Origin: Clostridia bacterium
Lineage (GTDB): Bacteria; Bacillota; Clostridia; TANB77; CAG-508
Assembly (NCBI GenBank): GCA_017934475.1
Contig: JAGBJN010000011.1
Span: 1-43,668 of the forward strand
Direction: 5' to 3'
Length of the DNA: 43,668 nt
Shown here: piece after piece, positions 7,446 through 14,612 of the stretch
How the letters are laid out: each line of letters opens with the position of its first letter
Numbering within the stretch: the stretch's first letter is position 1
Made by a program: the position numbers and the translations under genes
The notes under the pieces: generated by a model
The model's input: the letters and a program-made list of their open reading frames with translations, nothing else
Databases searched by the model: none
Told to the model about the DNA's origin: nothing

Positions 7446-7625
7446 TTACTTTGCAGTTTTGGCAATTTTCTCGATGAAAATAGGACGATCTAATTTCCAA
7501 TTTTTAGAGAGACTTGCTACCTGCATTTCGGTCCAGAATGATACTGAACCAAAATTCCTGTACTGATCCCGAGCAGCTTCTAAAAGCTGAGGATTGTTTT
7601 TTGATAAGTACTTTATCAGTTCCAT
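7446..7625 (-). CDS. Small protein of unknown function, 59 residues
   Basis: Begins MELIKYLSKNNPQLLEAARD and is a soluble, helix-rich, basic protein with three Trp/Phe clusters (SFWTEM, KNWKLDRPIF). AAGGAGG lies 7 nt before the ATG at 7625; an ATG two codons earlier is too close to it. The gene has its own consensus promoter and terminator, and a noticeably higher GC content than nfeD and mtaB beside it, as does its neighbour at 7741-7977. I do not recognise it. The composition suggests acquisition from a less AT-rich relative. Confidence 0.72.
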   Translation of the reverse strand: MELIKYLSKNNPQLLEAARDQYRNFGSVSFWTEMQVASLSKNWKLDRPIFIEKIAKTAK

Positions 7626-7656
7626 AGTCATTCCTCCTTGAGTAATTGATAAAATA

Positions 7657-7685
7657 ATTATACCATATATTTCCAAATTTTGCAA
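7657..7685 (-). promoter_or_regulatory. Promoter of the 59-residue gene
   Basis: Minus strand: TTGCAA (7685-7680), 17 nt, TATAAT (7662-7657). Confidence 0.8.
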
Positions 7686-7692
7686 AAAAGTA

Positions 7693-7724
7693 AAGAGGAG
7701 AAGCAAAATTACACTTCTCCTCTT
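7693..7724 (-). terminator. Terminator after the 78-residue gene
   Basis: Perfect 11-bp stem (7693-7703 with 7714-7724) followed on the minus strand by TTTACTTTTTT. Confidence 0.88.
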
Positions 7725-7740
7725 AAGAAAGGGGTATCAA

Positions 7741-7977
7741 TCAGCTGGCTTCCTTGCTAAGACGCTCATATAAGGCATCCTTACAAGTGCGCCAACGGTG
7801 GATTTCATCTCCTGCCATGATCACGGAGTCGCAATCCATATAGTTGGATGCGAGAATGGGCTTCGGACCCATTATTTTCTCCAAAGTTTCATCTGAAAGA
7901 AATCCAGTATCCCGGAATTCTTTCTTATAGGGGTCAATATCCATCTTTTTGATGAAGTCTACTGAGATGTCTTTCAT
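7741..7977 (-). CDS. Small protein of unknown function, 78 residues
   Basis: Starts MKDISVDFIKKMDIDPYKKE and ends in a charged helix (DALYERLSKEAS); acidic overall, with two Cys (DCDSV, RTCKD) and no membrane segment. AAAGGAG is 7 nt before the ATG. The first 60 bases counted from the 3' end are about 52% GC, against roughly 30% for the flanking genes, and codons such as CGG and GCG are used. With its own perfect promoter and strong terminator it behaves as an independent one-gene cassette. Function not recognised. Confidence 0.75.
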   Translation of the reverse strand: MKDISVDFIKKMDIDPYKKEFRDTGFLSDETLEKIMGPKPILASNYMDCDSVIMAGDEIHRWRTCKDALYERLSKEAS

Positions 7978-8020
7978 AAGTTTCTCCTTTCATTTTTTGC
8001 GAAAACTAAAAGTTATTATT

Positions 8021-8049
8021 ATTATATAACAAATTTACATAAATGTCAA
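8021..8049 (-). promoter_or_regulatory. Perfect SigA consensus promoter for the 78-residue gene
   Basis: Minus strand: TTGACA (8049-8044), exactly 17 nt, TATAAT (8026-8021). It is among the strongest-looking promoters in the window. Confidence 0.88.
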
Positions 8050-8128
8050 AAAAGTATAAAATACATCTTTTATTTAATGGAGAAATATGGTAGAATATTA
8101 AAGATTAAATAATGTTTTAGGAGGAAAA

Positions 8129-9421
8129 ATGGAAAAAACAGTAGCATTTTATACACTTGGTTGTAAAGTAAATCAATATGAAACAAATGCAATGACAGAG
8201 CAATTTATTAAGAAGGGATATTCTATAAAAGAATTTGAAGATAAAGCAGATATATATATTATAAATACATGTACAGTTACAAATATGGCTGATAGAAAAT
8301 CTAGACAAATGCTTCGTAGAGTTAAAGAAATAAATGAATCTGCACTAATTGTTGCAACAGGTTGTTATGCACAAATTGCTAAAGAAAAACTTTTGGAGAT
8401 ACCTGAAATTGATTTAGTATATGGTGTAAATGAAAAAAATATAATTTCTGATTTAATAGAAGAATATATAGAAAATCACTTAAATAAATCAAGAGTTTCT
8501 GATGTAATGAATCAAAAAGATTTTATAGATTTTGGAACAACAACATATACTGAAAAAACAAGAGCAGTTATAAAAGTTCAAGATGGTTGTGATAGATTTT
8601 GTACATATTGTATTATTCCTTATGCAAGAGGTCATATAAGAAGTAGAAAAATTGAAAGTGTAGTAGAAGAAGTAAAAGAAATTGCAAAAACAGGAATAAA
8701 GGAAATTGTAATTACAGGAATACATGTTGCTTCATATGGAAGAGAATTTGAAGGAAATATTGGACTAATAGATTTATTAGAAGCAATTCATAAGATAGAT
8801 GGAATAGAAAGAATTAGATTAAGTTCAATAGAACCATTAATTATAACAGAAGACTTTATAACTAGACTAAAAAAATTATATAAGATATGTGATCATTTCC
8901 ATTTATCACTTCAAAGTGGATGTGATGAAACATTAAAAAGAATGAATAGAAGATATACAACAGAGGAATTTAAAAAATGTACTAATATGTTAAAAGAAGC
9001 ATATCCAAATGTAGCTTTAACTACAGATGTAATAGTTGGATTCCCAGGTGAGACAGAAGAAGAATTTGAAAAAACATATGAGTTCTTAAAAGATATAGAT
9101 TTTTATATGATGCACGTTTTCCAATATTCTAAAAGAGAAGGAACAGCAGCTGCTAAAATGCCAAATCAAATAGATAACAAAGTAAAAGAAGAAAGAAGCA
9201 AAAAATTAATTGAACTTTCAAAGTCTAATCAAAAAAGACATAATGAAAATTATATAGGAAAAGAAGTAGAAGTTTTATTTGAAGAAAAAGATGGAGAATA
9301 TATAAAAGGCCATACAACAAATTATATGGTAGTAAAAGTACCTTATGAAAAACTTGAAAACACAATTGTAAAAGTAAAAATTATAGGTGAAGAAAATCTG
9401 GAATTAATTGGAAATATTTAG
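8129..9421 (+). CDS. mtaB: tRNA (t6A37) methylthiotransferase MtaB
   Basis: 430-residue radical-SAM enzyme that converts t6A37 to ms2t6A37 in tRNAs reading ANN codons. The N-terminal UPF0004 domain holds the auxiliary-cluster cysteines C12 (TLGCKVNQYE), C48 (NTCTVT) and C79 (TGCYA). The radical-SAM motif C154-x3-C158-x2-C161 lies in GCDRFCTYCIIPYARG, and a TRAM domain closes the protein. TLGCKVNQYE marks the MtaB rather than the MiaB branch. AGGAGG is 5 nt before the ATG. It is the last complete gene before the antisense-RNA locus. Confidence 0.95.
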   Translation: MEKTVAFYTLGCKVNQYETNAMTEQFIKKGYSIKEFEDKADIYIINTCTVTNMADRKSRQMLRRVKEINESALIVATGCYAQIAKEKLLEIPEIDLVYGVNEKNIISDLIEEYIENHLNKSRVSDVMNQKDFIDFGTTTYTEKTRAVIKVQDGCDRFCTYCIIPYARGHIRSRKIESVVEEVKEIAKTGIKEIVITGIHVASYGREFEGNIGLIDLLEAIHKIDGIERIRLSSIEPLIITEDFITRLKKLYKICDHFHLSLQSGCDETLKRMNRRYTTEEFKKCTNMLKEAYPNVALTTDVIVGFPGETEEEFEKTYEFLKDIDFYMMHVFQYSKREGTAAAKMPNQIDNKVKEERSKKLIELSKSNQKRHNENYIGKEVEVLFEEKDGEYIKGHTTNYMVVKVPYEKLENTIVKVKIIGEENLELIGNI

Positions 9422-9432
9422 TGCGAAAATAA

Positions 9433-9461
9433 TTGACATTAGAAAAATAATGTGTTATATT
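9433..9461 (+). promoter_or_regulatory. Promoter of the short antisense RNA
   Basis: TTGACA, exactly 17 nt, TATATT. The predicted start, near 9468, leaves under 90 nt before a strong terminator, with no credible coding frame between. Confidence 0.8.
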
Positions 9462-9496
9462 AAAGTTAATTCAGAATTTGTCATAAAAAAAGAAGT

Positions 9497-9516
9497 GTAT
9501 ATGTTTAAACATATAC
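9497..9516. repeat. 20-bp perfect palindrome
   Basis: GTATATGTTTAAACATATAC reads the same on both strands. It sits inside the candidate small RNA directly before its terminator. Confidence 0.9.
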
Positions 9517-9518
9517 AA

Positions 9519-9553
9519 AAAAAGGAAAGTAGGCTAGTACTTTCCTTTTTTTT
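9519..9553. terminator. Bidirectional terminator shared by two convergent transcripts
   Basis: 10-bp stem (9521-9530 with 9539-9548), 8-nt loop. A T-run lies on the plus strand after it and an A-run before it serves the minus strand. Confidence 0.9.
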
Positions 9554-9572
9554 GTCAGTCATTATGTAAGAA

Positions 9573-9683
9573 TCATTTTGAATTTTCTCTTTTGTCATTT
9601 AATTTTGCTGTTAGCTCTTTATTTTTGTCTCTTTCTTCCATAAGCATTTGTACTAATAGCAAAATTAAATCAGAATTTGTCAT
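9573..9683 (-). CDS. 36-residue micro-ORF overlapped by a candidate antisense RNA
   Basis: The ATG at 9683 has AAAGGTGG 8 nt upstream. The product begins MTNSDLILLLVQMLMEERD and ends in a charged Lys/Glu/Asn tail: a short hydrophobic segment followed by a polar helix, comparable in length and polarity with Fst-type toxins but with a shorter hydrophobic stretch. A minus-strand promoter (TATAAT at 9730-9725) gives a leader of about 35 nt in which ACCTTT (9718-9713) can pair with AAAGGT (9707-9702) or with the identical AAAGGT of the Shine-Dalgarno site. The transcript would end at the shared terminator. Toxin activity is inference from layout; I do not recognise the peptide family. Confidence 0.62.
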   Translation of the reverse strand: MTNSDLILLLVQMLMEERDKNKELTAKLNDKRENSK

Positions 9684-9724
9684 TGCATTCACCACCTTTC
9701 TACCTTTAAGTGAAAGGTTATGGT

Positions 9725-9753
9725 ATTATATAAAGTTAAAAATGAAAAATCCA
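9725..9753 (-). promoter_or_regulatory. Promoter of the 36-residue micro-ORF
   Basis: Minus strand: perfect TATAAT (9730-9725) with a weak -35, TGGATT, 17 nt upstream. Confidence 0.55.
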
Positions 9754-9801
9754 TCGAAATTTGTTGATGAAAAAAATAATTTCAAATATTTTGTTAATTC
9801 A

Positions 9802-9830
9802 TTGATTTTTAAGCAAATTTGTAATATAAT
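9802..9830 (+). promoter_or_regulatory. Promoter of alaS
   Basis: TTGATT, 17 nt, TATAAT. The leader is only about 30 nt, too short for a T-box. Confidence 0.75.
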
Positions 9831-9869
9831 CATGCAAGTTAATAAGAGAAAAAGGAAAGAGGATAAGAA

Positions 9870-11627
9870 ATGGAAAACACAAATTTAAAAGATTTATATA
9901 TTAATTTCTTTGTAAGTAAAGGTCATGTTCAAATACCATCTGCACCAGTAGTGCCAGAAAATGACCCAAGTGTATTATTTAATACAGCAGGTATGCAACC
10001 ATTAATTCCATATTTAATGGGACAAAAACACCCATATGGAACAAGATTATGTGATTATCAAAAATGTATAAGAACAAATGACTTAGATGAAATAGGAGAT
10101 GGAACACATCATACATTTTTTGAGATGCTTGGAAATTGGAGTTTAGGAGATTATTTTAAACAAGAAGCTATAACATGGAGTTTTGAATTCTTAACAACAG
10201 TATTAAATATACCAGTTGAAAAACTTGCTGTAACAGTTTTTGCAGGAAATGATTTAATTCCAAAAGATACAGAGGCAATAGAATTATGGAAAAAACTTGG
10301 AATAAAAGAAGAAAGAATTGCTCAAACTGTAGAAGATAACTTCTGGATTGCAGGAGATACAGGACCATGTGGATCAGATTCAGAAATGTTTTATTGGAGA
10401 AGCAATGAACCAGTACCTGATAAATTTGATCCAGAAGATGATAGATGGGTTGAAATTTGGAATGATGTGTTCATGCAATTTGAAAAACATGAAGATGGAA
10501 CAATAACAGAACTTCCAAAGAAAAATGTTGATACAGGTATGGGAGTAGAAAGAACAACAGCAATCTTAGAAGGGAAAACTGACAACTATGCATCTTCAAT
10601 TTGGAAGCCAATTATTAGTTTAATAGAAGAAATAAGTGACCTTCCTTATGAAGGAAACGAAAAATCAATGAGAATTATAGCTGATCATATTAGAACAGCA
10701 GTATTTATTTTAGCTGATAATGCAGGAATAAAACCATCAAATACAGATCAAGGTTATATATTAAGAAGGTTAATAAGAAGAGCGATAAGACATGCAAAGA
10801 AATTAAATATAGATGTTAATTCTGATTGGGACCAAAGAATTGCAAACAAATTAATTGATATGTATGGAGATTACTATCAAGAAGTAAAAGAAAATAAACA
10901 AGTTGTTCTAGAAGGTTTATCAAATGAAAAAGTAAAATTCAATAGAACACTTGAAAAAGGACTAAAAGAATTTGAAAAAATAGTTTCTAATTTAAATGGA
11001 GATTTATTAGATAAAGATTTAGCATTTAAATTATATGATACTTATGGATTTCCTATTGAACTTACAGTTGAACTTGCTTTGGAAAAAGGAATTAAAGTTG
11101 ATGAAGAAGGCTTTAAACAAAAATTCAAAGAACATCAAGAAAAATCTAGAGCTGGATCAGAACAAAAATTTAAGGGTGGACTTGCAGGAAATAGTGAAGT
11201 AGAAACTAAATATCATACAGCAACACACTTATTAAATGCAGCTTTAAAAGTAATAGTAGATAAAAATATTCATCAAAGAGGCTCAAACATTACAGTAGAA
11301 AGAATGAGATTTGACTTCAACTGTGACCATAAATTAACAGATGAAGAAAAACAAAAAGTTGAAGATTTAGTTAATGAATGGATAAAAGAAGGACTTGATG
11401 TAACAGTTACAGAAATGAGTAAAGAAGAAGCGATAGCATCTGGAGCAGAATGTATGTTTATAGAAAAATATCCTGATATTGTTACAGTATATACAATAGG
11501 CGATGTCTCAAAGGAATTATGTGGTGGTCCTCATGTAAAAAATACATCAGAACTTGGACATTTTAAAATTAAGAAAGAAGAAGCAAGTAGTGCTGGAGTA
11601 AGAAGAATTAAGGCAATACTTGAATAA
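9870..11627 (+). CDS. alaS: Alanyl-tRNA synthetase, short form without C-Ala domain
   Basis: Class II synthetase charging tRNA-Ala. The catalytic core is complete: the motif 2 region CIRTNDLDEIGDGTHHTFFE, motif 3 GMGVERTTAIL, and the tRNA-recognition helices. The editing domain, which removes mischarged Ser and Gly, keeps its zinc/catalytic set H449-x3-H453 (HTATH) and CGGPH from C551. The protein then stops at residue 585, directly after the SAD domain. Typical bacterial AlaRS is about 870 residues, so the oligomerising, tRNA-elbow-binding DHHA1/C-Ala domain is absent. A strong terminator follows at once and no remnant of the lost domain lies downstream in any frame, so this is a natural short form rather than a frameshift. 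Confidence 0.94.
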   Translation: MENTNLKDLYINFFVSKGHVQIPSAPVVPENDPSVLFNTAGMQPLIPYLMGQKHPYGTRLCDYQKCIRTNDLDEIGDGTHHTFFEMLGNWSLGDYFKQEAITWSFEFLTTVLNIPVEKLAVTVFAGNDLIPKDTEAIELWKKLGIKEERIAQTVEDNFWIAGDTGPCGSDSEMFYWRSNEPVPDKFDPEDDRWVEIWNDVFMQFEKHEDGTITELPKKNVDTGMGVERTTAILEGKTDNYASSIWKPIISLIEEISDLPYEGNEKSMRIIADHIRTAVFILADNAGIKPSNTDQGYILRRLIRRAIRHAKKLNIDVNSDWDQRIANKLIDMYGDYYQEVKENKQVVLEGLSNEKVKFNRTLEKGLKEFEKIVSNLNGDLLDKDLAFKLYDTYGFPIELTVELALEKGIKVDEEGFKQKFKEHQEKSRAGSEQKFKGGLAGNSEVETKYHTATHLLNAALKVIVDKNIHQRGSNITVERMRFDFNCDHKLTDEEKQKVEDLVNEWIKEGLDVTVTEMSKEEAIASGAECMFIEKYPDIVTVYTIGDVSKELCGGPHVKNTSELGHFKIKKEEASSAGVRRIKAILE

Positions 11628-11652
11628 AAAATAAGGATAAAATTTTAAGGAG

Positions 11653-11694
11653 AATAAAAAGAAAGAAAATTTAAAAATTTTCTTTCTTTTTATT
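11653..11694. terminator. Bidirectional terminator alaS / HD-GYP gene
   Basis: 20-bp perfect stem with a 2-nt central spacer, A-rich on one arm and T-rich on the other. Confidence 0.9.
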
Positions 11695-11709
11695 TTAACA
11701 TTTTTTAAT

Positions 11710-12375
11710 TTAACAGGTAACTAAATCGTCGACGCAATTTAAAAAGGCGTTAACTACAAAAGGGTCGAAAGAATGTCCAGATTCTTTTTTTATAAAAGAA
11801 GTTGCTTCCTTTGTGCTTAGTCTTTTTTTGTAACAACGTTTTGAAGTTAAAGCGTCAAAAACATCAGCAACAGCCATTATTCTAGCAGAAAGAGGTATTT
11901 CTTCGCCTTTCAAATGAAGTGGATAACCTGACCCATCCCACTTTTCATGATGATACATGGCAATGTCTTTCGCAATTTGCAGACTAGGGATGAATCTTGA
12001 AGTAGGGGATAAATTATCGATAATATTTTGGATAATATCTCCACCATGTATGGTATGTTCTTTCATTTCATAAAATTCCTCTTTTGTAAGCCGATCAGGT
12101 TTATTAAGAATAGCATCTGGAGTACTTATCTTTCCAATATCATGAAGCGGAGCTACATAATAAAGTTCATCAATATATTCCTCGGTAAGCTGTTCTTTAT
12201 AAACTCCTTTTTTTGAAAGTTCATCGGCAATTATTGTTACAAAAGTTGCTGTTCTCCGAGCATGTTCTCCAGTTTCTCCATCTCTATTTTCTACAATATT
12301 TATTAGTGTAAATAATAGTGCATGTTGGAGTTGAAACACCTCTGATAGATCTTCGTGTGATAAATCTTTTTTCAT
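11710..12375 (-). CDS. Stand-alone HD-GYP domain phosphodiesterase
   Basis: 221 residues made almost entirely of an HD-GYP domain, which hydrolyses cyclic di-GMP (some members act on other cyclic dinucleotides). Metal and signature residues are present: H38 in GEHARR, H78-D79 with K82 in LHDIGK, H110 in HGGDI, H142-H143 in MYHHEKWDGSGYP (GYP at 150-152), and D171 in AVADVFDALTS. No receiver, PAS or membrane part is fused, so it is probably a cytosolic enzyme regulated by expression. The ATG follows AGGAGG. No diguanylate cyclase lies in the window. GC is slightly above that of the neighbours. Confidence 0.9.
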   Translation of the reverse strand: MKKDLSHEDLSEVFQLQHALLFTLINIVENRDGETGEHARRTATFVTIIADELSKKGVYKEQLTEEYIDELYYVAPLHDIGKISTPDAILNKPDRLTKEEFYEMKEHTIHGGDIIQNIIDNLSPTSRFIPSLQIAKDIAMYHHEKWDGSGYPLHLKGEEIPLSARIMAVADVFDALTSKRCYKKRLSTKEATSFIKKESGHSFDPFVVNAFLNCVDDLVTC

Positions 12376-12451
12376 AATAGTCCTCCTGAATAAAATGTTG
12401 ATGATAAATAAACTTAATTTAATTTATTTATAAAAATAAGAGCCAAAAGAA

Positions 12452-12481
12452 ATTATATAATAAGTAAAATGTAATTGTCAA
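12452..12481 (-). promoter_or_regulatory. Promoter of the HD-GYP gene
   Basis: Minus strand: TTGACA (12481-12476), 18 nt, TATAAT (12457-12452). The leader is about 70 nt and contains a weak AT-only inverted repeat; it is too short for a cyclic-di-GMP riboswitch plus terminator. Confidence 0.75.
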
Positions 12482-12550
12482 CATATTAAAAATTATTAAT
12501 TGATTTTTATATTAAGATGTAATATAATTTGAAAAATAGGAGGTAAAAAC

Positions 12551-12898
12551 ATGGAAGATTGTTTATTTTGTAAAATAATAAAAGGAGAAATTCCTTCAAG
12601 TAAGGTATATGAAGATGACGATGTTTTAGCATTTCATGATATAAACCCAGCAGCACCAATTCATATATTAGTAATTCCTAAGAAGCATATTTCAAAACTT
12701 ACAGATTTAAGTAAAGAAGATGAAGCTTTAATTGGAAAAATATATACTACAATAAATAAAATTGCAGTTCAAGAAGGATTTTCTGAAGATGGATTTAGAG
12801 TAATAGCAAATTGCGGAAAAAATGGTGGGCAAGAAGTAATGCATATTCATTTTCATATATTAGGTGGAAGAGAATTAGGACCTAAAATAATACATTAA
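12551..12898 (+). CDS. HIT-family nucleotide phosphoramidase (HinT-like)
   Basis: 115 residues, the normal size of a HinT. The nucleotide-binding site shows the histidine triad HIHFHILGG (H98, H100, H102). Near the N-terminus CLFC (C4, C7), a frequent zinc-binding feature, precedes KIIKGEIPSSKVYEDDDVLAFHDINPAAPIH, which forms the base-binding face. HinT hydrolyses AMP-lysine and aminoacyl-adenylates. AGGAGG is 7 nt before the ATG. The next genes on this strand are the sortases, 93 nt away, with a possible -10 (TATAAT) between, so they are likely separate units. Confidence 0.95.
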   Translation: MEDCLFCKIIKGEIPSSKVYEDDDVLAFHDINPAAPIHILVIPKKHISKLTDLSKEDEALIGKIYTTINKIAVQEGFSEDGFRVIANCGKNGGQEVMHIHFHILGGRELGPKIIH

Positions 12899-12991
12899 TA
12901 TAGAAAATATAAGAAAAGTATGGAAAAAACATCCTTTTTATGTTATAATAATAATATATGCAAAAATTATACTAAGGAGGGTGTATTTTTT

Positions 12992-13693
12992 ATGGATGGA
13001 AAATATTCAAAAGTATTAACAATATTATTAATAGTAGCGATTGTTGCAATATTATTAATTTTATTGTTTTTAGGGGTTAGAATAATAAGAAACAATGTTG
13101 TAAAATCTGATTATGAAGGTGGAGCAGATACATTTATTGAAACTGCAAAAAATAACAATAAAAATAACAACAAAAACACAAATACAAGTACCACAAATTC
13201 TGTTAATGAGACAGGTGTAGAACCTGTATTAGGAGTAGAAAATTTACTTGTAAATAATACTATAGTAGATGGAAATAGTTCAGGCAAGAAACAAACATAT
13301 AAAGGATTTCCTCAAGTTGGGGTAATTGAAATACCAACAACAAAATTAAAATGTCCAATTCTAGAAGATGCAAGTAAATCAGCTATAGAAGTCGCAGTTG
13401 CAGTATATGATGGTGTTGGATTAAATAAAGTTGGAAATACAACAATAGTTGGCCATAACTATAGAAACGGTACTTTTTTCTCAGACAATAAAAAGATAGC
13501 TGTAGGAGATAAAATATATATTACAGATGAAACAGGAAATAAAGTAACTTATATAGTATATAACACAGTAACTACTTCACCAGAAGATTCATCATACTTT
13601 GAAAGAGATACAGAAGGTGCAAGAGAAATTACATTAGACACATGTACAGATGATACTCAAAGTAGATTTTTAGTATTAGCTAAAGAGGAATAA
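12992..13693 (+). CDS. Sortase (transpeptidase), first of a tandem pair
   Basis: 233 residues. The start at 12992 is chosen because AAGGAGG lies just upstream, and the upstream extension is neither conserved-looking nor hydrophobic. A single membrane helix (8-29) is followed by an Asn/Thr-rich stalk (about 54-72) and the sortase barrel. The catalytic triad is H155 (TIVGHNYRNG), C218 (TLDTC) and R225 (SRFLVLA). The enzyme cuts a sorting motif between Thr and Gly and joins the protein to the wall or to another protein. It lies 24 nt before a second sortase. HNYRNGTFF is shared by both, so they are paralogues of one class; I would place them near classes B/D without certainty. Confidence 0.92.
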   Translation: MDGKYSKVLTILLIVAIVAILLILLFLGVRIIRNNVVKSDYEGGADTFIETAKNNNKNNNKNTNTSTTNSVNETGVEPVLGVENLLVNNTIVDGNSSGKKQTYKGFPQVGVIEIPTTKLKCPILEDASKSAIEVAVAVYDGVGLNKVGNTTIVGHNYRNGTFFSDNKKIAVGDKIYITDETGNKVTYIVYNTVTTSPEDSSYFERDTEGAREITLDTCTDDTQSRFLVLAKEE

Positions 13694-13717
13694 TATCTCT
13701 GCTAGGAGGTAGATAAT

Positions 13718-14395
13718 ATGCAAAAAAAAGGAAATATATTTTTTAACATGATAATAATTATTACCATTATAGCGTTATTGGGAATAGGCGGATATGCTAT
13801 ATATTACTATACAAGTAATTATATGGCTGTAAAAGAAGCAGAGGAAGCAGTTGAAGAATTCGAAAGGAAAGTTATTGTAGTTGCTCTTGAAAATGAAAAA
13901 GAACAAGTCAATGAAATAAATGCTAGTGTAGTTGAAGAAAACGAAGAAGAGGAACAACAGCAAGGTTCAAGTTCGAAATCAAGGTCATATTCAACTACAT
14001 ACAGAGGGTACAATATGGTAGGAACGATGCAAATACCGAGAACAGGAATAAAAGTTCCAATTGTAGATAAAGTTACGATAAATTCAATTGCTGCAGCAGT
14101 TGGAGTACTATATGGACCAGGACCAAATGAGATAGGAAATACAGTATATGCAGCTCATAACTATAGAAATGGTACATTTTTTTCAAATAACAAAGTGTTA
14201 GATATAGGAGATAAAATATATATAACAGATGGTGATGGAGATACGCAAGAATATACGATTAGTAATGTATATGAAACAGATGCTAATGACTTTGCATATG
14301 CAACAAGAAACACATTTGGTAAAAGAGAAATTTCATTAACAACTTGTACTCCAAATCCAGATATTAGACTTATTGTTTGGGCAGTTGAAAGTTAG
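13718..14395 (+). CDS. Sortase, second of a tandem pair
   Basis: 225 residues: one membrane helix (about 10-31), then a strongly acidic Glu-rich stalk (38-80) in place of the Asn-rich stalk of its neighbour, and a barrel with H147 (AAHNYRNGTFF), C210 (SLTTC) and R217 (DIRLIVWA). AGGAGG is 8 nt before the ATG. The opposite stalk composition suggests the two enzymes sit differently at the surface or act on different substrates, for example one for pilin-like polymerisation and one for anchoring; no pilin gene is in view. The IPNTG protein at 2-1225 is the only visible candidate substrate. Confidence 0.92.
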   Translation: MQKKGNIFFNMIIIITIIALLGIGGYAIYYYTSNYMAVKEAEEAVEEFERKVIVVALENEKEQVNEINASVVEENEEEEQQQGSSSKSRSYSTTYRGYNMVGTMQIPRTGIKVPIVDKVTINSIAAAVGVLYGPGPNEIGNTVYAAHNYRNGTFFSNNKVLDIGDKIYITDGDGDTQEYTISNVYETDANDFAYATRNTFGKREISLTTCTPNPDIRLIVWAVES

Positions 14396-14412
14396 AAAAT
14401 ATAAAATAAAAG

Positions 14413-14436
14413 AACGACCAACAGGTCGTTTTTTTA
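14413..14436 (+). terminator. Terminator after the sortase pair
   Basis: AACGACC-AACA-GGTCGTT stem-loop followed by six further T residues. Confidence 0.92.
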
Positions 14437-14504
14437 TTGGAATTGATAGAAAGTAGAACACAGCAAAGGCAACATAAAAATTAAAAAATAATTTGGAAAA
14501 TCTT

Positions 14505-14533
14505 TTGACTTTTACCAAAAAATGTAGTATAAT
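14505..14533 (+). promoter_or_regulatory. Promoter of the CarD-like gene
   Basis: TTGACT, 17 nt, TATAAT; transcription would start near 14540, leaving a leader of about 70 nt with no clear structure. Confidence 0.82.
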
Positions 14534-14612
14534 ATAGTTGTGGTTGAAAAAGAGAATCGAAACCTTTCTTGACACAGAAAAAATCTAATTTGTATAGAAG
14601 GGAGCAATAAAA

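Larger units (their letters stand above)
9468..9553 (+). ncRNA. Candidate antisense small RNA (RNA II-like)
   Basis: About 86 nt lie between a near-perfect promoter and a hairpin with an eight-T tail. The 5' end carries TCAGAATTTGTCAT (9471-9484), identical to 9670-9683, which is the antisense of the start codon and first codons of the minus-strand micro-ORF at 9573-9683. The extended match is 21 of 23 nt (9462-9484 against 9661-9683). The RNA could therefore pair with that mRNA across its initiation site. A 20-bp palindrome (9497-9516) and the terminator hairpin form the rest. The layout resembles RNA II of the par locus of plasmid pAD1. Confidence 0.65.

Noticed and set aside
6893-7465. Longer NfeD start at 7465
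   Set aside because: It would run through the terminator of the next gene and has no ribosome site; ATG at 7327 has AGGAGG at 6 nt.
9501-9566. 22-codon frame inside the candidate small RNA
   Set aside because: It would read through the terminator hairpin and has only a weak AGAAG upstream; the segment works better as a non-coding RNA.
9831-9869. T-box or other leader before alaS (and before aspS at 30235-30269)
   Set aside because: Both leaders are well under 50 nt and lack a terminator or T-box sequence.
9592-9888. 98-codon plus-strand reading frame before alaS
   Set aside because: No ribosome site, it covers the antisense of the micro-ORF and the alaS promoter, and its predicted protein has no gene-like character.
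11628-11652. Frameshifted remnant of the missing AlaRS C-terminal domain
   Set aside because: Only about 25 bases separate the stop from the terminator and no frame continues the domain.
12376-12451. Cyclic-di-GMP riboswitch in front of the HD-GYP gene
   Set aside because: The leader is about 70 nt of AT-rich sequence without the paired-helix and tetraloop layout of those riboswitches.
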